DNA of 14,160 nt from Planctomycetota bacterium (GCA_026692885.1 JAPLNJ010000007.1:1-14160); one strand, 5' to 3'; shown: positions 1 through 7,661, counted from the first letter of the stretch. Notes: generated by a model from the sequence alone, not told the origin. Translations and numbers: made by a program.

Positions 1-30
1 GTTCTCCGCCCGTCCGGCGGCGTGATTTAA

Positions 31-423
31 CCAGCGGCCCAAATTCAGCACCGTGTCCACCTGCCGTTCGTGAGCTGGCTCCTCCAACGTCTGCCGAACC
101 GGTCGAAGCAGGAGATCGAAAAAATGCTAATCGGAGAATTGCCGGAACTCATAGACACGAGAGGGGGACGGGACATCCTCAAGATCGGCGAAGAGCGGGG
201 GCTCAAGATCGGCGAAGAGCGGGGGCTCAAGATCGGCGAGGAGCGAGGACTTGTCGAGGCTGCGGTCGTCGTGCTCGAGGCCAAGCGGGGACGGCTGACG
301 AAGTCCCTGCGGCAGAGGCTCCAGACGTTGGGTGCCAAGCAACTGCGTCAACTGCTGGCGGAGGCCATCCCCTGGGATTCCCTCGACCTGTTGGAGGCTT
401 GGCTGGCGGCGCACGGCAAGTGA
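31..423 (+). pseudogene. C-terminal remnant of Rpn/DUF4351-type protein
   Basis: The frame is open from just after a TAA at 28-30 to the TGA at 421-423, with no convincing start; the first usable codon is a GTG at 70. The last ~50 residues (VEAAVVVLEAKRGRLTKSLR onward, ending DLLEAWLAAHGK) resemble the DUF4351 helical tail found at the C-terminus of Rpn/PD-(D/E)XK-type 'putative transposase' proteins. Before it lies a triple LKIGEERG repeat, and such charged short repeats are also usual between the nuclease domain and this tail. The nuclease domain itself is absent: the other two forward frames give no continuation, and one is stopped at 23-25. I read it as a 5'-truncated relic, not a working nuclease. 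It ends a few bases from the degraded transposase on the opposite strand, which may have caused or followed the truncation. Family assignment is from recall and moderate. Confidence 0.5.
178..249 (+). repeat. Three tandem 24-bp repeats encoding LKIGEERG
   Basis: Three consecutive 24-bp units (178-201, 202-225, 226-249). The first two are identical and the third differs at a few positions. Each encodes Leu-Lys-Ile-Gly-Glu-Glu-Arg-Gly. The period is a whole number of codons, so copy-number change keeps the frame; this is typical of the linker before the C-terminal tail of Rpn-like proteins. Confidence 0.85.
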
Positions 424-427
424 ACAG

Positions 428-1069
428 GACGGCGTCCCGCCGGGTACTCGTCATAGCACATGTGGCCTTGGTTGTTCTCGAAATAGGTGATGGCGGCTCT
501 CACGGTCTTCCGTTTTTTCGCGTTGAGTTTCTTCTTTTCCTCCAAGAGCCGCCGCAGGTTGCGGAGCACGTAGCCGACTTTACCATCCAGGATCATCCGT
601 AGATGCTGCGTGGCGAACTGGCAAGCGGCCTCGCTCTCCTTGGCGTGGAAACTGCGGCTTTCCAGATGCGCTCACTCACGTGAAAGATGTCGAGAATGCC
701 GATCGCTCGGCCAAACCAGAACCGCTGCATGTCCCACAACGACCGTTCCCCATCCATCAAGCAGATCAGCGTTCTCTTCCGATCCGGATCTCGTTGCTGA
801 CACTCCACCGCCAGACTGCAGAAGAGCCATTCGCGCCCACTGACCGGCTCACCTTCCAAGATGCGAGTCATCTCGGCCCAGACCCGCTTGTGCTGGGGCC
901 GTGGGCGTTCCTTGGTCCGCGCGCGGCGAGCCATTTCATCCAGGATCTCGTCGGTCGTACGCCGAAAGCGGTCACCTGTGTAAACCGCACCTACGTAGGC
1001 CATTTGCTTCTTGCCACTCCTTTTCTTCTTCTCCTTATCATCTTCAGCCACCCGCCACCCTGCTAGCAT
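428..1069 (-). pseudogene. Degraded ISKra4-family transposase
   Basis: Two minus-strand reading frames join into one transposase relic. The upstream part (1069 to about 650) carries KKQMAYVGAVYTGDRF, RPRPQHKRVWAEMTR, ICLMDGERSLW and GILDIFHVSERIWKAA. The downstream part (about 650 to 430) carries MILDGKVGYVLRNLRRLLEE, KKRKTVRAAITYFENNQ and HMCYDEYPAGRRP. These are in the order and spacing of ISKra4-family transposases, including the Asp in LMDG and the Asp in GILDIFH that I take as catalytic DDE positions. A frameshift lies near 648-656: past it the old frame reads nonsense and stops (TGA 593-595), while the neighbouring frame reads FHAKESEAACQFATQHLRMI and continues. The N-terminal part before 'EDDKEKKKRSGKKQ' is missing, with an in-frame stop at about 1078, and the C-terminus is cut off after YDEYPAGRR. 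No terminal inverted repeats could be assigned. Non-functional. Confidence 0.82.
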
Positions 1070-1168
1070 TTCGCAAGGTTACGATCAAGGCCCCGCGACC
1101 CACCGGGGACCGCGTCGAGCAGCCCGGCATCGCCGGGCGCGCTCCCGTTAGGGCCTGCTGAAAAAGTC

Positions 1169-1225
1169 GTAGGGTGGGCTGTGCCACCACAACTACTTGT
1201 GCTTGGTGAGCACAGCCCACCCTGC
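1169..1225. repeat. GTAG-headed inverted-repeat element 1
   Basis: A 57-bp element starting GTAGGGTGGGCTGTGCCACC and ending with its near-perfect inverted copy (GGTGAGCACAGCCCACCCTGC). Each half can fold alone (GGTGG...CCACC) or the two halves can pair over about 20 bp. Outside it the flanks are also inverted: CTGCTGAAAAAGTCG on the left against the reverse of CGATTCTTTCACAGC on the right, so the whole inverted unit spans roughly 1153-1241. It sits between the dead transposase and the end of the DsbD-type gene and could end transcripts of the latter, though it lacks a clean T-run. A further 7-bp GC stem (GCCCGGC ATC GCCGGGC) lies at 1122-1138. Confidence 0.75.
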
Positions 1226-1242
1226 GATTCTTTCACAGCCTC

Positions 1243-3870
1243 TCAGCCGTCCCTGATCCGCACCATCGCGTGACCAGCGTGCTTCGCAGCGGTCTGGGAA
1301 GGCCCAGCCTCTTGGAGCTTGCCGAGCAGCGTTTTTTGCGTGATGTCACCCGCCAGCAAGACGATGGGCTGGTTCGGTCTGCCGGCCGGAAAGATGGCGA
1401 TCACCGGGACCTGCTTGCTGCCCAACGCCTCCAGCATCTTGCCGATCTCCGGGTTGCGGTCCGTCCAGTCCGCCGACAACGTCACCACGCCGTTGTCTTC
1501 CACGAAGCGGCGGACCTCCTCGGTATTGAGCACCGTGTGTTCGAGAAACTTACAGGTCAAACACCAGTCGGCGGTGAAGTCGACCAGGACCGTTTTCTGC
1601 TTGGAGGTCAGCTGTTCCAGCCGTGCCGCACTAAATGCCTCCCAGGGCAATTCGGTCTCACTCTTGGCTCGGGCGGGCTGCACGCCGGTTTCGGAAGTTG
1701 CTCCCTGCGTGGACAGGCGTTCTTGGACACGCTTGTCCACGAACGCTGTTAGTCGGTAGTCCATGATGCCCCGCAGACCGTACAGCGTGAAATGGCCAAC
1801 GGACAACCGTTCGCTGAAGGCAAACAGCCCCATCACGAACGCGAACGCCGAGGCGATCAACCAGGCCCGGAGTCGGACCTGAAACTCCTCGGTGATCGGC
1901 GTACGTCCGATCCACCAGCAGGACGCCCAGAGCGCGAACAGCAGGGCCAGTGTCGGCACGACGTTGGACCAGTGAATGAATGTCAGCATGTAGACCACGG
2001 TTCCCAGCAGCACGAATCCCATGATCTGTTTGAACGTCTCCATCCACTCGCCCGGCTTGGGAATGAACCGTACCAGACGCGGATTGGCTCCGATGATCAG
2101 ATACGGACTGGCCATCCCCAGTCCCATCACGGCAAACACCGTATACACCAGCGGCGCGGGCTTGCCACTGCACCAGGCCAACGCGGTGGCCAGGCCAGGG
2201 CCGCTGCACGGCGTCGCCAGCAAGGTCGTCACGACCCCCTTGGCAAAGGCGCCAGCGGGGCCTTCTTGCTCGGCGATGTCGTACGCCTTGCCGCTGCCCA
2301 CAAAGCCCGGAATCGGGATCTCCCACACTCCCAGGAAACTCAACCCCATTGCAAACACCACGGCCACCATCGTGATGTTGAAGGTGTCGAAGTTGAACTG
2401 CTCACCCCACCCCAAATTGAACACCGCGGCCAACGTCGCCAGCACCATGAATACCGAGACCAGCCCAAGCGTGTACCAAAGGTTGAGTGTGAACACTTTC
2501 GCCCGTCTTTCGCCGGCTTGCTGCACGAAGGACATCACCTTCAGACCAATCACCGGCAGGACGCACGGCATGAAGTTCAGGATCAGTCCGCCCAGGAAAG
2601 CGATCATCAAGATGGTGCCCAACGCCTGGGGCGGGGCCTGATTGACGCTCAAGTCGAGTTTCGTCAGGTCCAAGCCGCCGGACGACGCGATGCCCGCCGC
2701 GGACTGAGTCGACCCAGCCGCCCATCTCGCCGCCTCGGCGTAACTCGCCACCGAGAAAGCCAGTGGACGCTGGCCCGCTTGATCCTGACTGCCGACGACG
2801 GCCAGGCCTTTGATCTTTGCCGCCATCGGTGGGTCGCAACCCGTCTCCGTGCACGTCTGATAGCCCACGATTCCGGACAACGGGTGCTCGCCCGGCTGGG
2901 CATCTGCCGGGACTTGGATTTCGATCGTCCAGGACACCGTGCCGCCGTGATAGCTAACCGGCGGCTCGTCAGCCAGGATCTGCTGGACCGTCGGCTGCGA
3001 GGATGCTTGCACTCCGCCGACCGGCCAACGGGCCGGCTCGGCCAACGCGATCAAGGTCGGCTTGGCGATCTGCTCCGGATCTTTCGGCGCATAGGCATAG
3101 ATGTGCCACTCGGATTCGCAGACTGCTGTCAGCGTCAGCCGTAGCTTGCCGCCCGGTCGCACGACCGCAGGTTCGATGACGCCCCGGATTGTCGCGTGAG
3201 ACCGTGGCGCGCGGTACTCGCCAAACGTCCCGATCGGCGTCGCGTCTGCAGGCGGATTAGCCGGTCGCGCCGCCGCCGTTGCGATGAAACCTGCGAATTT
3301 GATCGGAACGGATTGAGCGATGATCGGCTTGCAGCCTGAGCGTTCGTCGCAGATCACGCCATCGAATTTGACGTCCAGTTCCAATTTGTCTGGAGCGACC
3401 CCATCTGCTAGTCGCACCGGAGCGGACCAAACGACTTGATCGTAGTGCTCCAGCAAGGGCACGTCGTAGTAGTCCACCTTACGTTCTTGCGGTTCCGGAT
3501 CCGGTCGGAAGGCCCCCAGAACGTCGAGCTTCCCCGGAGCATTCACGGTGATTTTCGACGGCCCCGGACCGCCTTGTTGTGCGAGTGCATAGGTATGCCA
3601 TTTCAGCGCGAGAATGCCCGTTATCTGCAGGACTCCGTTCCGCCCGCCCTGTTCGATTTTTAGTTCGCCAGCGAGCGTCAGTTCATTACCATCGGTCCCG
3701 CCGAAATTACCCAAAGCCCCGAAGCCACTCGGACCATCGGGCATACCGGAGACCGGCAGGTCGCGGAAAGCACTGCCGGGTTTCGGCGTGTCTTGCGCAC
3801 CAAGCCGAACGCTGGTCAGGTTTCCCAGGCACAGCAACAACACGATGGACGGAAATGGTAAACCCCTCAT
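1243..3870 (-). CDS. dsbD: DsbD/ScsB-type thiol:disulfide interchange protein
   Basis: An 875-residue membrane protein expected to carry electrons from cytoplasmic thioredoxin across the inner membrane to periplasmic or secreted thiol proteins. The start chosen is the ATG at 3870, because a signal peptide follows at once (MRGLPFPSIVLLLCLGNLTS, cleavage after RLGA) and GGAAGGAA lies upstream; a TTG 45 bp earlier would only add a charged extension. In order: two DsbD-alpha-like beta domains, each with a Cys pair (C174/C180 in ICDERSGCKP; C340/C345 in CTETGCDPP); a CcdA/DsbD-like multi-helix core from about residue 420 to 680 with the paired redox cysteines in NFMPCVLPV (C436) and ATPCSGPG (C555); and a C-terminal thioredoxin-like gamma domain with DWCLTCK (C770/C773). 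All redox cysteines expected of the family are present. It is far longer than E. coli DsbD (565 aa), mainly through the doubled N-terminal domain, closer to ScsB. It is divergent from the lipoprotein operon across 223 bp. Confidence 0.92.
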   Translation of the reverse strand: MRGLPFPSIVLLLCLGNLTSVRLGAQDTPKPGSAFRDLPVSGMPDGPSGFGALGNFGGTDGNELTLAGELKIEQGGRNGVLQITGILALKWHTYALAQQGGPGPSKITVNAPGKLDVLGAFRPDPEPQERKVDYYDVPLLEHYDQVVWSAPVRLADGVAPDKLELDVKFDGVICDERSGCKPIIAQSVPIKFAGFIATAAARPANPPADATPIGTFGEYRAPRSHATIRGVIEPAVVRPGGKLRLTLTAVCESEWHIYAYAPKDPEQIAKPTLIALAEPARWPVGGVQASSQPTVQQILADEPPVSYHGGTVSWTIEIQVPADAQPGEHPLSGIVGYQTCTETGCDPPMAAKIKGLAVVGSQDQAGQRPLAFSVASYAEAARWAAGSTQSAAGIASSGGLDLTKLDLSVNQAPPQALGTILMIAFLGGLILNFMPCVLPVIGLKVMSFVQQAGERRAKVFTLNLWYTLGLVSVFMVLATLAAVFNLGWGEQFNFDTFNITMVAVVFAMGLSFLGVWEIPIPGFVGSGKAYDIAEQEGPAGAFAKGVVTTLLATPCSGPGLATALAWCSGKPAPLVYTVFAVMGLGMASPYLIIGANPRLVRFIPKPGEWMETFKQIMGFVLLGTVVYMLTFIHWSNVVPTLALLFALWASCWWIGRTPITEEFQVRLRAWLIASAFAFVMGLFAFSERLSVGHFTLYGLRGIMDYRLTAFVDKRVQERLSTQGATSETGVQPARAKSETELPWEAFSAARLEQLTSKQKTVLVDFTADWCLTCKFLEHTVLNTEEVRRFVEDNGVVTLSADWTDRNPEIGKMLEALGSKQVPVIAIFPAGRPNQPIVLLAGDITQKTLLGKLQEAGPSQTAAKHAGHAMVRIRDG

Positions 3871-3918
3871 CCGATGCAATTCCTTCCGCGTTCGGTGAAT
3901 AATATCGATTGTCAACCT

Positions 3919-3947
3919 ACTGTAGCAATTTCTGCTCGCTCGGACAA
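3919..3947 (-). promoter_or_regulatory. Candidate promoter of the DsbD-type gene
   Basis: On the minus strand a TTGTCC (3947-3942) is followed after 17 bp by TACAGT (3924-3919), each matching four of six bases of the sigma-70 boxes, about 50 bp before the ATG at 3870. A perfect TTGACA also lies at 3915-3910 but has no good -10 at proper spacing. Weak evidence. Confidence 0.25.
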
Positions 3948-4007
3948 TTCAAGCCCGTCTACGTTTGCGCCCGCCGTAAGGCCGTAAGGAAACCATAAAA
4001 ACTGACC

Positions 4008-4036
4008 TTGGACCGACTCTGGCAAATCGGTAATGT
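4008..4036 (+). promoter_or_regulatory. Candidate promoter of the lipoprotein-mfn operon
   Basis: TTGGAC (4008-4013), 17 bp, TAATGT (4031-4036), about 58 bp before the ATG at 4094. Each box matches only half of the sigma-70 consensus, but spacing and position are right, and there is no better pair in the divergent gap. A small direct duplication (GCCGTAAG twice, 3973-3988) lies just upstream. Confidence 0.22.
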
Positions 4037-4093
4037 ACCGCGTCCAGAAAATCGGGTGTTTAATCCGTGTTTCCGGCAGAAAGGAAGCTGCCC

Positions 4094-4849
4094 ATGAAGC
4101 GTTTCGTCGCTTCCCTACTTACGATCCTCAGTTTGGCAGGATGCCAAACAACCCCTAAGCCCTCGTGGGACGTGTTGGCTCCGTTCGGTTCGAGCCGAGT
4201 CCCGCCGCCGGGTACGACCAGCTACACCGCGAAAGGTGCCTATTACAACCCGAACGCGCCGGCCAGCACAGCTCCCGCAGGCGCCGCGCCAACCACAGGC
4301 TTGCCCGCGACGCCGAATACCGCGACGCCGGGAATCAGCCCACAACGTCCGCAGGCTGCCCTGCCGCAGGACCGTAATCTGGCTTCCGATGGCACGTGGC
4401 GAACGCCGAATGCCACCGGCAGCACCAGCGTGGGACAACTCGTGCCGGGATCTCCGACCGCCGGTCGGAGCACGGTGGTCCCCGCGGCCTTCAACGTGGA
4501 TCTGACGGCGGCGACGGTCACCCAGACGCCGGTGGGAACGGGTGTGCTGCCCGCCACAGGCCAAATCGCGAGCAAGCCCGGACTGAAACTCAACGGCATG
4601 TCCGTCACGGACGCCACCCAACCGGCAGCGGCTGCGGAACCGGCCAAGTTCCAGCCCGCCCCTGGCGCCACCGAGATTTCGCAACTGCCACGGTCGGCGA
4701 CCACGACCGCTCCCAACGCGGTGTCGAAGGAAGTCAGCTCGTCGGCACAGGCCAGCGATCAAGCCAAGACCTCCACGCCCGCCAACAACACAGCCAGCAC
4801 GCTGAATTGGCAGACGCGGCCCATCGCGACCGGTGCGGGGAGCAAGTAG
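4094..4849 (+). CDS. Pro/Thr/Ala-rich lipoprotein of unknown function
   Basis: A 251-residue predicted lipoprotein. The ATG at 4094 is chosen because AAGGAAG lies 6 bp upstream and the product then starts with a clean lipoprotein signal (MKRFVASLLTILSLAGC), with the lipidated Cys at residue 17. A GTG 27 bp earlier would only lengthen the N-terminus. The mature part is low-complexity, rich in Ala, Thr, Pro, Ser and Gly, with no further Cys and no recognisable domain; it is probably an extended, largely disordered envelope protein. It starts a run of four same-strand genes and its stop is only 6 bp before the GTG of the ATP-grasp gene, so it is very likely cotranscribed with the cofactor genes. 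Whether it has anything to do with C1 metabolism is unknown; the link may be only transcriptional. Confidence 0.8.
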   Translation: MKRFVASLLTILSLAGCQTTPKPSWDVLAPFGSSRVPPPGTTSYTAKGAYYNPNAPASTAPAGAAPTTGLPATPNTATPGISPQRPQAALPQDRNLASDGTWRTPNATGSTSVGQLVPGSPTAGRSTVVPAAFNVDLTAATVTQTPVGTGVLPATGQIASKPGLKLNGMSVTDATQPAAAAEPAKFQPAPGATEISQLPRSATTTAPNAVSKEVSSSAQASDQAKTSTPANNTASTLNWQTRPIATGAGSK

Positions 4850-4855
4850 GAAGTT

Positions 4856-6061
4856 GTGACCAGCACGATCTTCCTGTACGAGTATGTCACCGGAGGCGGA
4901 ACGTTTTCGGCCTCTCCGCCGACCGTTCCGACAGGCTCGTGGCTGCGCGAAGGTGCGGCGATGATTTCCGCGTTGGCCGCCGATTTTCTGGCGCAGTCGG
5001 ACACGCGGGTGGTGCTGTTACGCGACGCCCGACTAAAAGACGTGCCGCCTCCCAATGCCACTGACTTTGCACTCGGGCATGGTGAATCGCAAATCGCTAG
5101 CTGCGGGTGTGAGCCGCAAGGCGCTAGCCGCGGGTTCTTGGCGAGAAAACGCGGCCAGTCTTCACCGGCGGCGAGCGCCGTTCCGCTCAACGTAAGCGGC
5201 CTTGTGCCGCCGCCCGCCAGCGATGTCGTCGAGATCCGCGGCGCGGAGGAGGAGTGGGCGGCGTTGCGGCGACTGGCCCGTGAGGCCGACTGGACGGTGC
5301 TGATCGCGCCGGAGTGCAACCGGACGTTGCTGGATCGCTGCCGAGCTGTCGAGGCGGCGGGCGGCCGCCTGCTGTCCCCCAGCTCGGCCTTCATCGACTG
5401 GGCATCGGACAAACACCGCTGCGCCCAGCGATTGATCGAGGCGGGGGTCTCCGCCCCTATCGGCATCCGGCTTCGGCCGGGTGAGCCCTTGCCGCACGAC
5501 TTCCTTTATCCCGCGGTGGTCAAACCCTGCGACGGAGCCGGGTCGCAGGGCGTTCAGTGGGTGGCCAATGCCGAGGCGGCCTACGACGCGAGCGAACTGG
5601 GAACGCACGCGCGACTGGAGCGATTGTATCCCGGCCTGGCCGCCAGTGTCGCGGTGCTCTGTGGTCCGTGGCAGATGCTCCCCTTGCCCGCGTGCCGACA
5701 GTGTCTGACCGACGACGGACGATTCGGCTATCTGGGGGGCGAGACGCCGTTGTCGGAATTGCTTTCGCAGCGGGCGCAGCGGCTCGCGCTGGCCGCGGTG
5801 CAGGCTTTGCCGGCGACGATCGGCTACGTCGGTGTGGATCTGGTGTTGGGCGAACCTGCGGACGGTCAGCAGGATGTGGTCGTGGAAATCAATCCGCGAT
5901 TGACGACCTCGTACGTCGGTTTGCGGCAACTGGCGACGACGAACCTGGCCGTCGCGATGCTGGGGATCGCCGAGGGTCGGCCCACCGAGTTGTCGTTCGC
6001 GACGCACTTTGTACAATTCGGTGCCGATGGCCGGGTGGCGATCCGAGGAACGCTGGCATGA
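4856..6061 (+). CDS. mfnD: ATP-grasp ligase, MfnD-like (methanofuran-type cofactor synthesis)
   Basis: A 401-residue ATP-grasp protein. Seen: N-terminal IFLYEYVTGGG, the usual opening of this ATP-grasp subfamily; SDKHRCAQRLIEAGVSAP; the nucleotide-binding stretch YPAVVKPCDGAGSQGV; and the metal-binding C-terminal motif VVEINPRLTTSYVGLR. MfnD of methanogens joins glutamate to tyramine in methanofuran synthesis; the bacterial substrate may differ (methylofuran of methylotrophs is reported to contain tyrosine). The start is the GTG at 4856 with AGGAAG overlapping the previous stop; it retains the conserved N-terminus and no in-frame ATG precedes it. The TGA overlaps the ATG of the next gene (ATGA, 6058-6061), so translation is probably coupled. 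Odd: about 50 residues (roughly 70-120), between DARLKDVPP and VVEIRGAEEEW, look like translated intergenic repeat rather than family sequence. Function rests on the motif set plus the two downstream genes. Confidence 0.75.
   Translation: MTSTIFLYEYVTGGGTFSASPPTVPTGSWLREGAAMISALAADFLAQSDTRVVLLRDARLKDVPPPNATDFALGHGESQIASCGCEPQGASRGFLARKRGQSSPAASAVPLNVSGLVPPPASDVVEIRGAEEEWAALRRLAREADWTVLIAPECNRTLLDRCRAVEAAGGRLLSPSSAFIDWASDKHRCAQRLIEAGVSAPIGIRLRPGEPLPHDFLYPAVVKPCDGAGSQGVQWVANAEAAYDASELGTHARLERLYPGLAASVAVLCGPWQMLPLPACRQCLTDDGRFGYLGGETPLSELLSQRAQRLALAAVQALPATIGYVGVDLVLGEPADGQQDVVVEINPRLTTSYVGLRQLATTNLAVAMLGIAEGRPTELSFATHFVQFGADGRVAIRGTLA
5084..5210 (+). repeat. Repeat sequence embedded in frame in the ATP-grasp gene
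   Basis: Two adjacent 27-bp units (5084-5110 and 5111-5137) match at 20 of 27 positions and encode ESQIASCGC and EPQGASRGF, a 9-codon period. They share the core CGCAA..CGCTAGC.GCGGGT. A second part follows with two overlapping hairpins, CCGCT..AGCGG (5183-5199) and GCGGC..GCCGC (5196-5210). Motifs of this style are common in planctomycete intergenic DNA as I recall it. The inserted length keeps the reading frame. Confidence 0.6.
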
Positions 6062-7080
6062 ACTGGCTGGGCATCGACGTCGGCGGGGCGAATTTGAAGA
6101 TCTCGGATGGCGACGGGTGGGCTTCGTCCCTGGCTTTCGCGCTCTGGAAGCAGCCGCAGGAGTTGTCCGCTGCGATTCGGCGACTGTTGGCTGGCGCTCC
6201 CGCCGCCGACAGCTTGGCGGTGACCATGACCGGGGAACTGGCCGACTGTTTCACCACGAAGACCGAGGGCGTGCATTTCATTCTGGACGCGGCCAGCGCA
6301 GCAGCTGCCCCTCGGGAGCTACGTGTCTACCTGACGGATGGCCGCTTCGTGCCGTTACGGTTGGCCAGGGCCAGTCTGTTGTCGGCCGCTGCCTCCAACT
6401 GGCACGCCTTGGCCCGCTTTTCCGGCCGATACGCTCCCGTGGGATCGGCCCTCTTGATCGATCTCGGCTCCACCACGTGCGACATCATCCCCCTGGTTGA
6501 TGGCCAGCCGCGGACGAGCGGCCACACGGACACTTCCCGGTTGCTGGCCGGCGAGTTGGTCTACACGGGCATCGAACGCAGTCCGGTGTGTGCGATCACC
6601 GACCGGGTGCCTTATCGGGGCCAGTTATGTCCCGTGGCGCAAGAGCTGTTTGCCACCGCACGGGATGTCTATCTCGTCTTGGAAGAACTCGCCGAACAAC
6701 CCCATAACACCGACACCGCCGACGGACGTCCGGCGACGAGGGCGGCGGCTCTGGCACGCCTGGGACGAGTGATTTGTGCGGACGGCGAAGAATTCAACGA
6801 GCAGGATGGCGTGTCGCTGGCAGACGCTGTGGCGAAGGCCCAAACGGTTCGTCTTGCCGGGGCGGTGCAGCAGGTGCGTCAACGCTTGCCGACGCCGCCG
6901 GCCATGGTGATTCTGGCGGGCCACGGGGACTTCCTGGTGCGACGCGTGCTCGGCGAATGCGAGCTTTCGGCGTCGATCGTATCCCTGGCCGAAAAGTTGG
7001 GACCGGAGTTGTCCCGTTGTGCTACGGCTTACGCTTTGGCAGTCCTGGCGCGGGAGGCAGGCGACGCATGCAGCCGGTAG
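6058..7080 (+). CDS. mfnF: H4MPT-linked C1 pathway protein, MfnF-like
   Basis: A 340-residue protein of the ASKHA (actin/hydantoinase A-like) fold. Seen: the first phosphate loop NWLGIDVGGANLK at the extreme N-terminus, VTMTGELADCF, the second phosphate loop LIDLGSTTCDIIPL, then GELVYTGIERSPVCAI, GRPATRAAALARLGRVICAD and LAGHGDFL. This is the motif order of the family long annotated 'tetrahydromethanopterin-linked C1 transfer pathway protein' (TIGR03123), whose archaeal member MfnF couples the aminomethylfuran phosphate unit to glutamyl-tyramine in methanofuran synthesis. The ATG at 6058 is chosen: it overlaps the previous stop, has GAGGAA 7 bp upstream, and puts the phosphate loop at residue 5. 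The frame stays open farther upstream, but that part is only a shadow of the ATP-grasp gene. Its 3' end overlaps the kinase gene by 13 bp. Cytoplasmic. Confidence 0.88.
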   Translation: MNWLGIDVGGANLKISDGDGWASSLAFALWKQPQELSAAIRRLLAGAPAADSLAVTMTGELADCFTTKTEGVHFILDAASAAAAPRELRVYLTDGRFVPLRLARASLLSAAASNWHALARFSGRYAPVGSALLIDLGSTTCDIIPLVDGQPRTSGHTDTSRLLAGELVYTGIERSPVCAITDRVPYRGQLCPVAQELFATARDVYLVLEELAEQPHNTDTADGRPATRAAALARLGRVICADGEEFNEQDGVSLADAVAKAQTVRLAGAVQQVRQRLPTPPAMVILAGHGDFLVRRVLGECELSASIVSLAEKLGPELSRCATAYALAVLAREAGDACSR

Positions 7081-7661
7081 CCAGGCGTGTCGTGAAAGTC
7101 GGGGGCAGCCTCTTCGCCTGCTCCGAATTGGCACCGGCGCTGCGCGCCTGGCTCGCCGAGCAATCCCCGGCCACAAACATTCTGTTGGCCGGCGGTGGTG
7201 CGTTAGCTGACGTGGTACGCGACTGGGATGCCCGATTTCAGCTTGGTCAAGCGCGGGCGCACTGGTTGTGCGTGGAGGTCCTGAGAGTCACTGCACGACT
7301 CTTGACCGACCTGTTGCCCGAGTGTCGGCTGGTCACGGATTTCGGCGAACTGCGTGGTGCTCTGCAGGAGCCTCTTGACGGTCGAGCGGTGGTTTTTTGC
7401 CCGGCCCAGTTTCTACGCGAGGTCGAGGCAACGCTTGGCCTGCCGCCTCTGCCACAGACGTGGGATGTCACGTCGGACTCGCTGGCAGCCCGGTTGGCAG
7501 AAGCCCTCAGTGCTCGCGAACTCGTGCTGCTGAAGTCCAGCGACCCGCCAGCCGCGGGACTGGCCGGAACAGACTACGTGGACGAATACTTCGCGGAGGC
7601 GGCGAGGAACATCCCGACGGTGCGGTTCGTCAACTTGCGGGCGAATCGGAAACCGGCTTGA
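7068..7661 (+). CDS. mfnE: Amino-acid-kinase-fold enzyme, MfnE-like
   Basis: A 197-residue protein of the amino acid kinase superfamily. Seen: N-terminal VVKVGGSL phosphate loop, ILLAGGGALADVVRDWD, WDVTSDSLAARLAEAL and the strand ELVLLKSSDPP. Its short length suits the archaeal-type kinase MfnE, which phosphorylates aminomethylfuran-methyl phosphate to the diphosphate that MfnF uses. The ATG at 7068 lies inside the end of the previous gene (13-bp overlap) with a GGAGG upstream, and leaves only seven residues before the first beta strand; a longer frame upstream is a shadow of the neighbour. Adjacent placement of MfnD-, MfnF- and MfnE-like genes supports the pathway. Without that context it could be mistaken for a glutamate-5-kinase or uridylate-kinase-like protein. 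Confidence 0.82.
   Translation: MQPVARRVVKVGGSLFACSELAPALRAWLAEQSPATNILLAGGGALADVVRDWDARFQLGQARAHWLCVEVLRVTARLLTDLLPECRLVTDFGELRGALQEPLDGRAVVFCPAQFLREVEATLGLPPLPQTWDVTSDSLAARLAEALSARELVLLKSSDPPAAGLAGTDYVDEYFAEAARNIPTVRFVNLRANRKPA

Noticed and set aside
45..338. Minus-strand frame opposite the Rpn remnant with repeated SSPILSPR
   Set aside because: The apparent repeat is only the antisense of the LKIGEERG tandem units.
1792..3144. Plus-strand 450-codon frame opposite the DsbD-type gene
   Set aside because: It is an antisense shadow in GC-rich DNA: composition dominated by Arg, Gln and His, no ribosome-binding site, and the opposite strand encodes a clear multi-domain protein.
5162..6016. Minus-strand 284-codon frame opposite the ATP-grasp gene
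   Set aside because: Antisense shadow with Arg/Gln/His-rich composition; the plus strand holds the ATP-grasp motifs.
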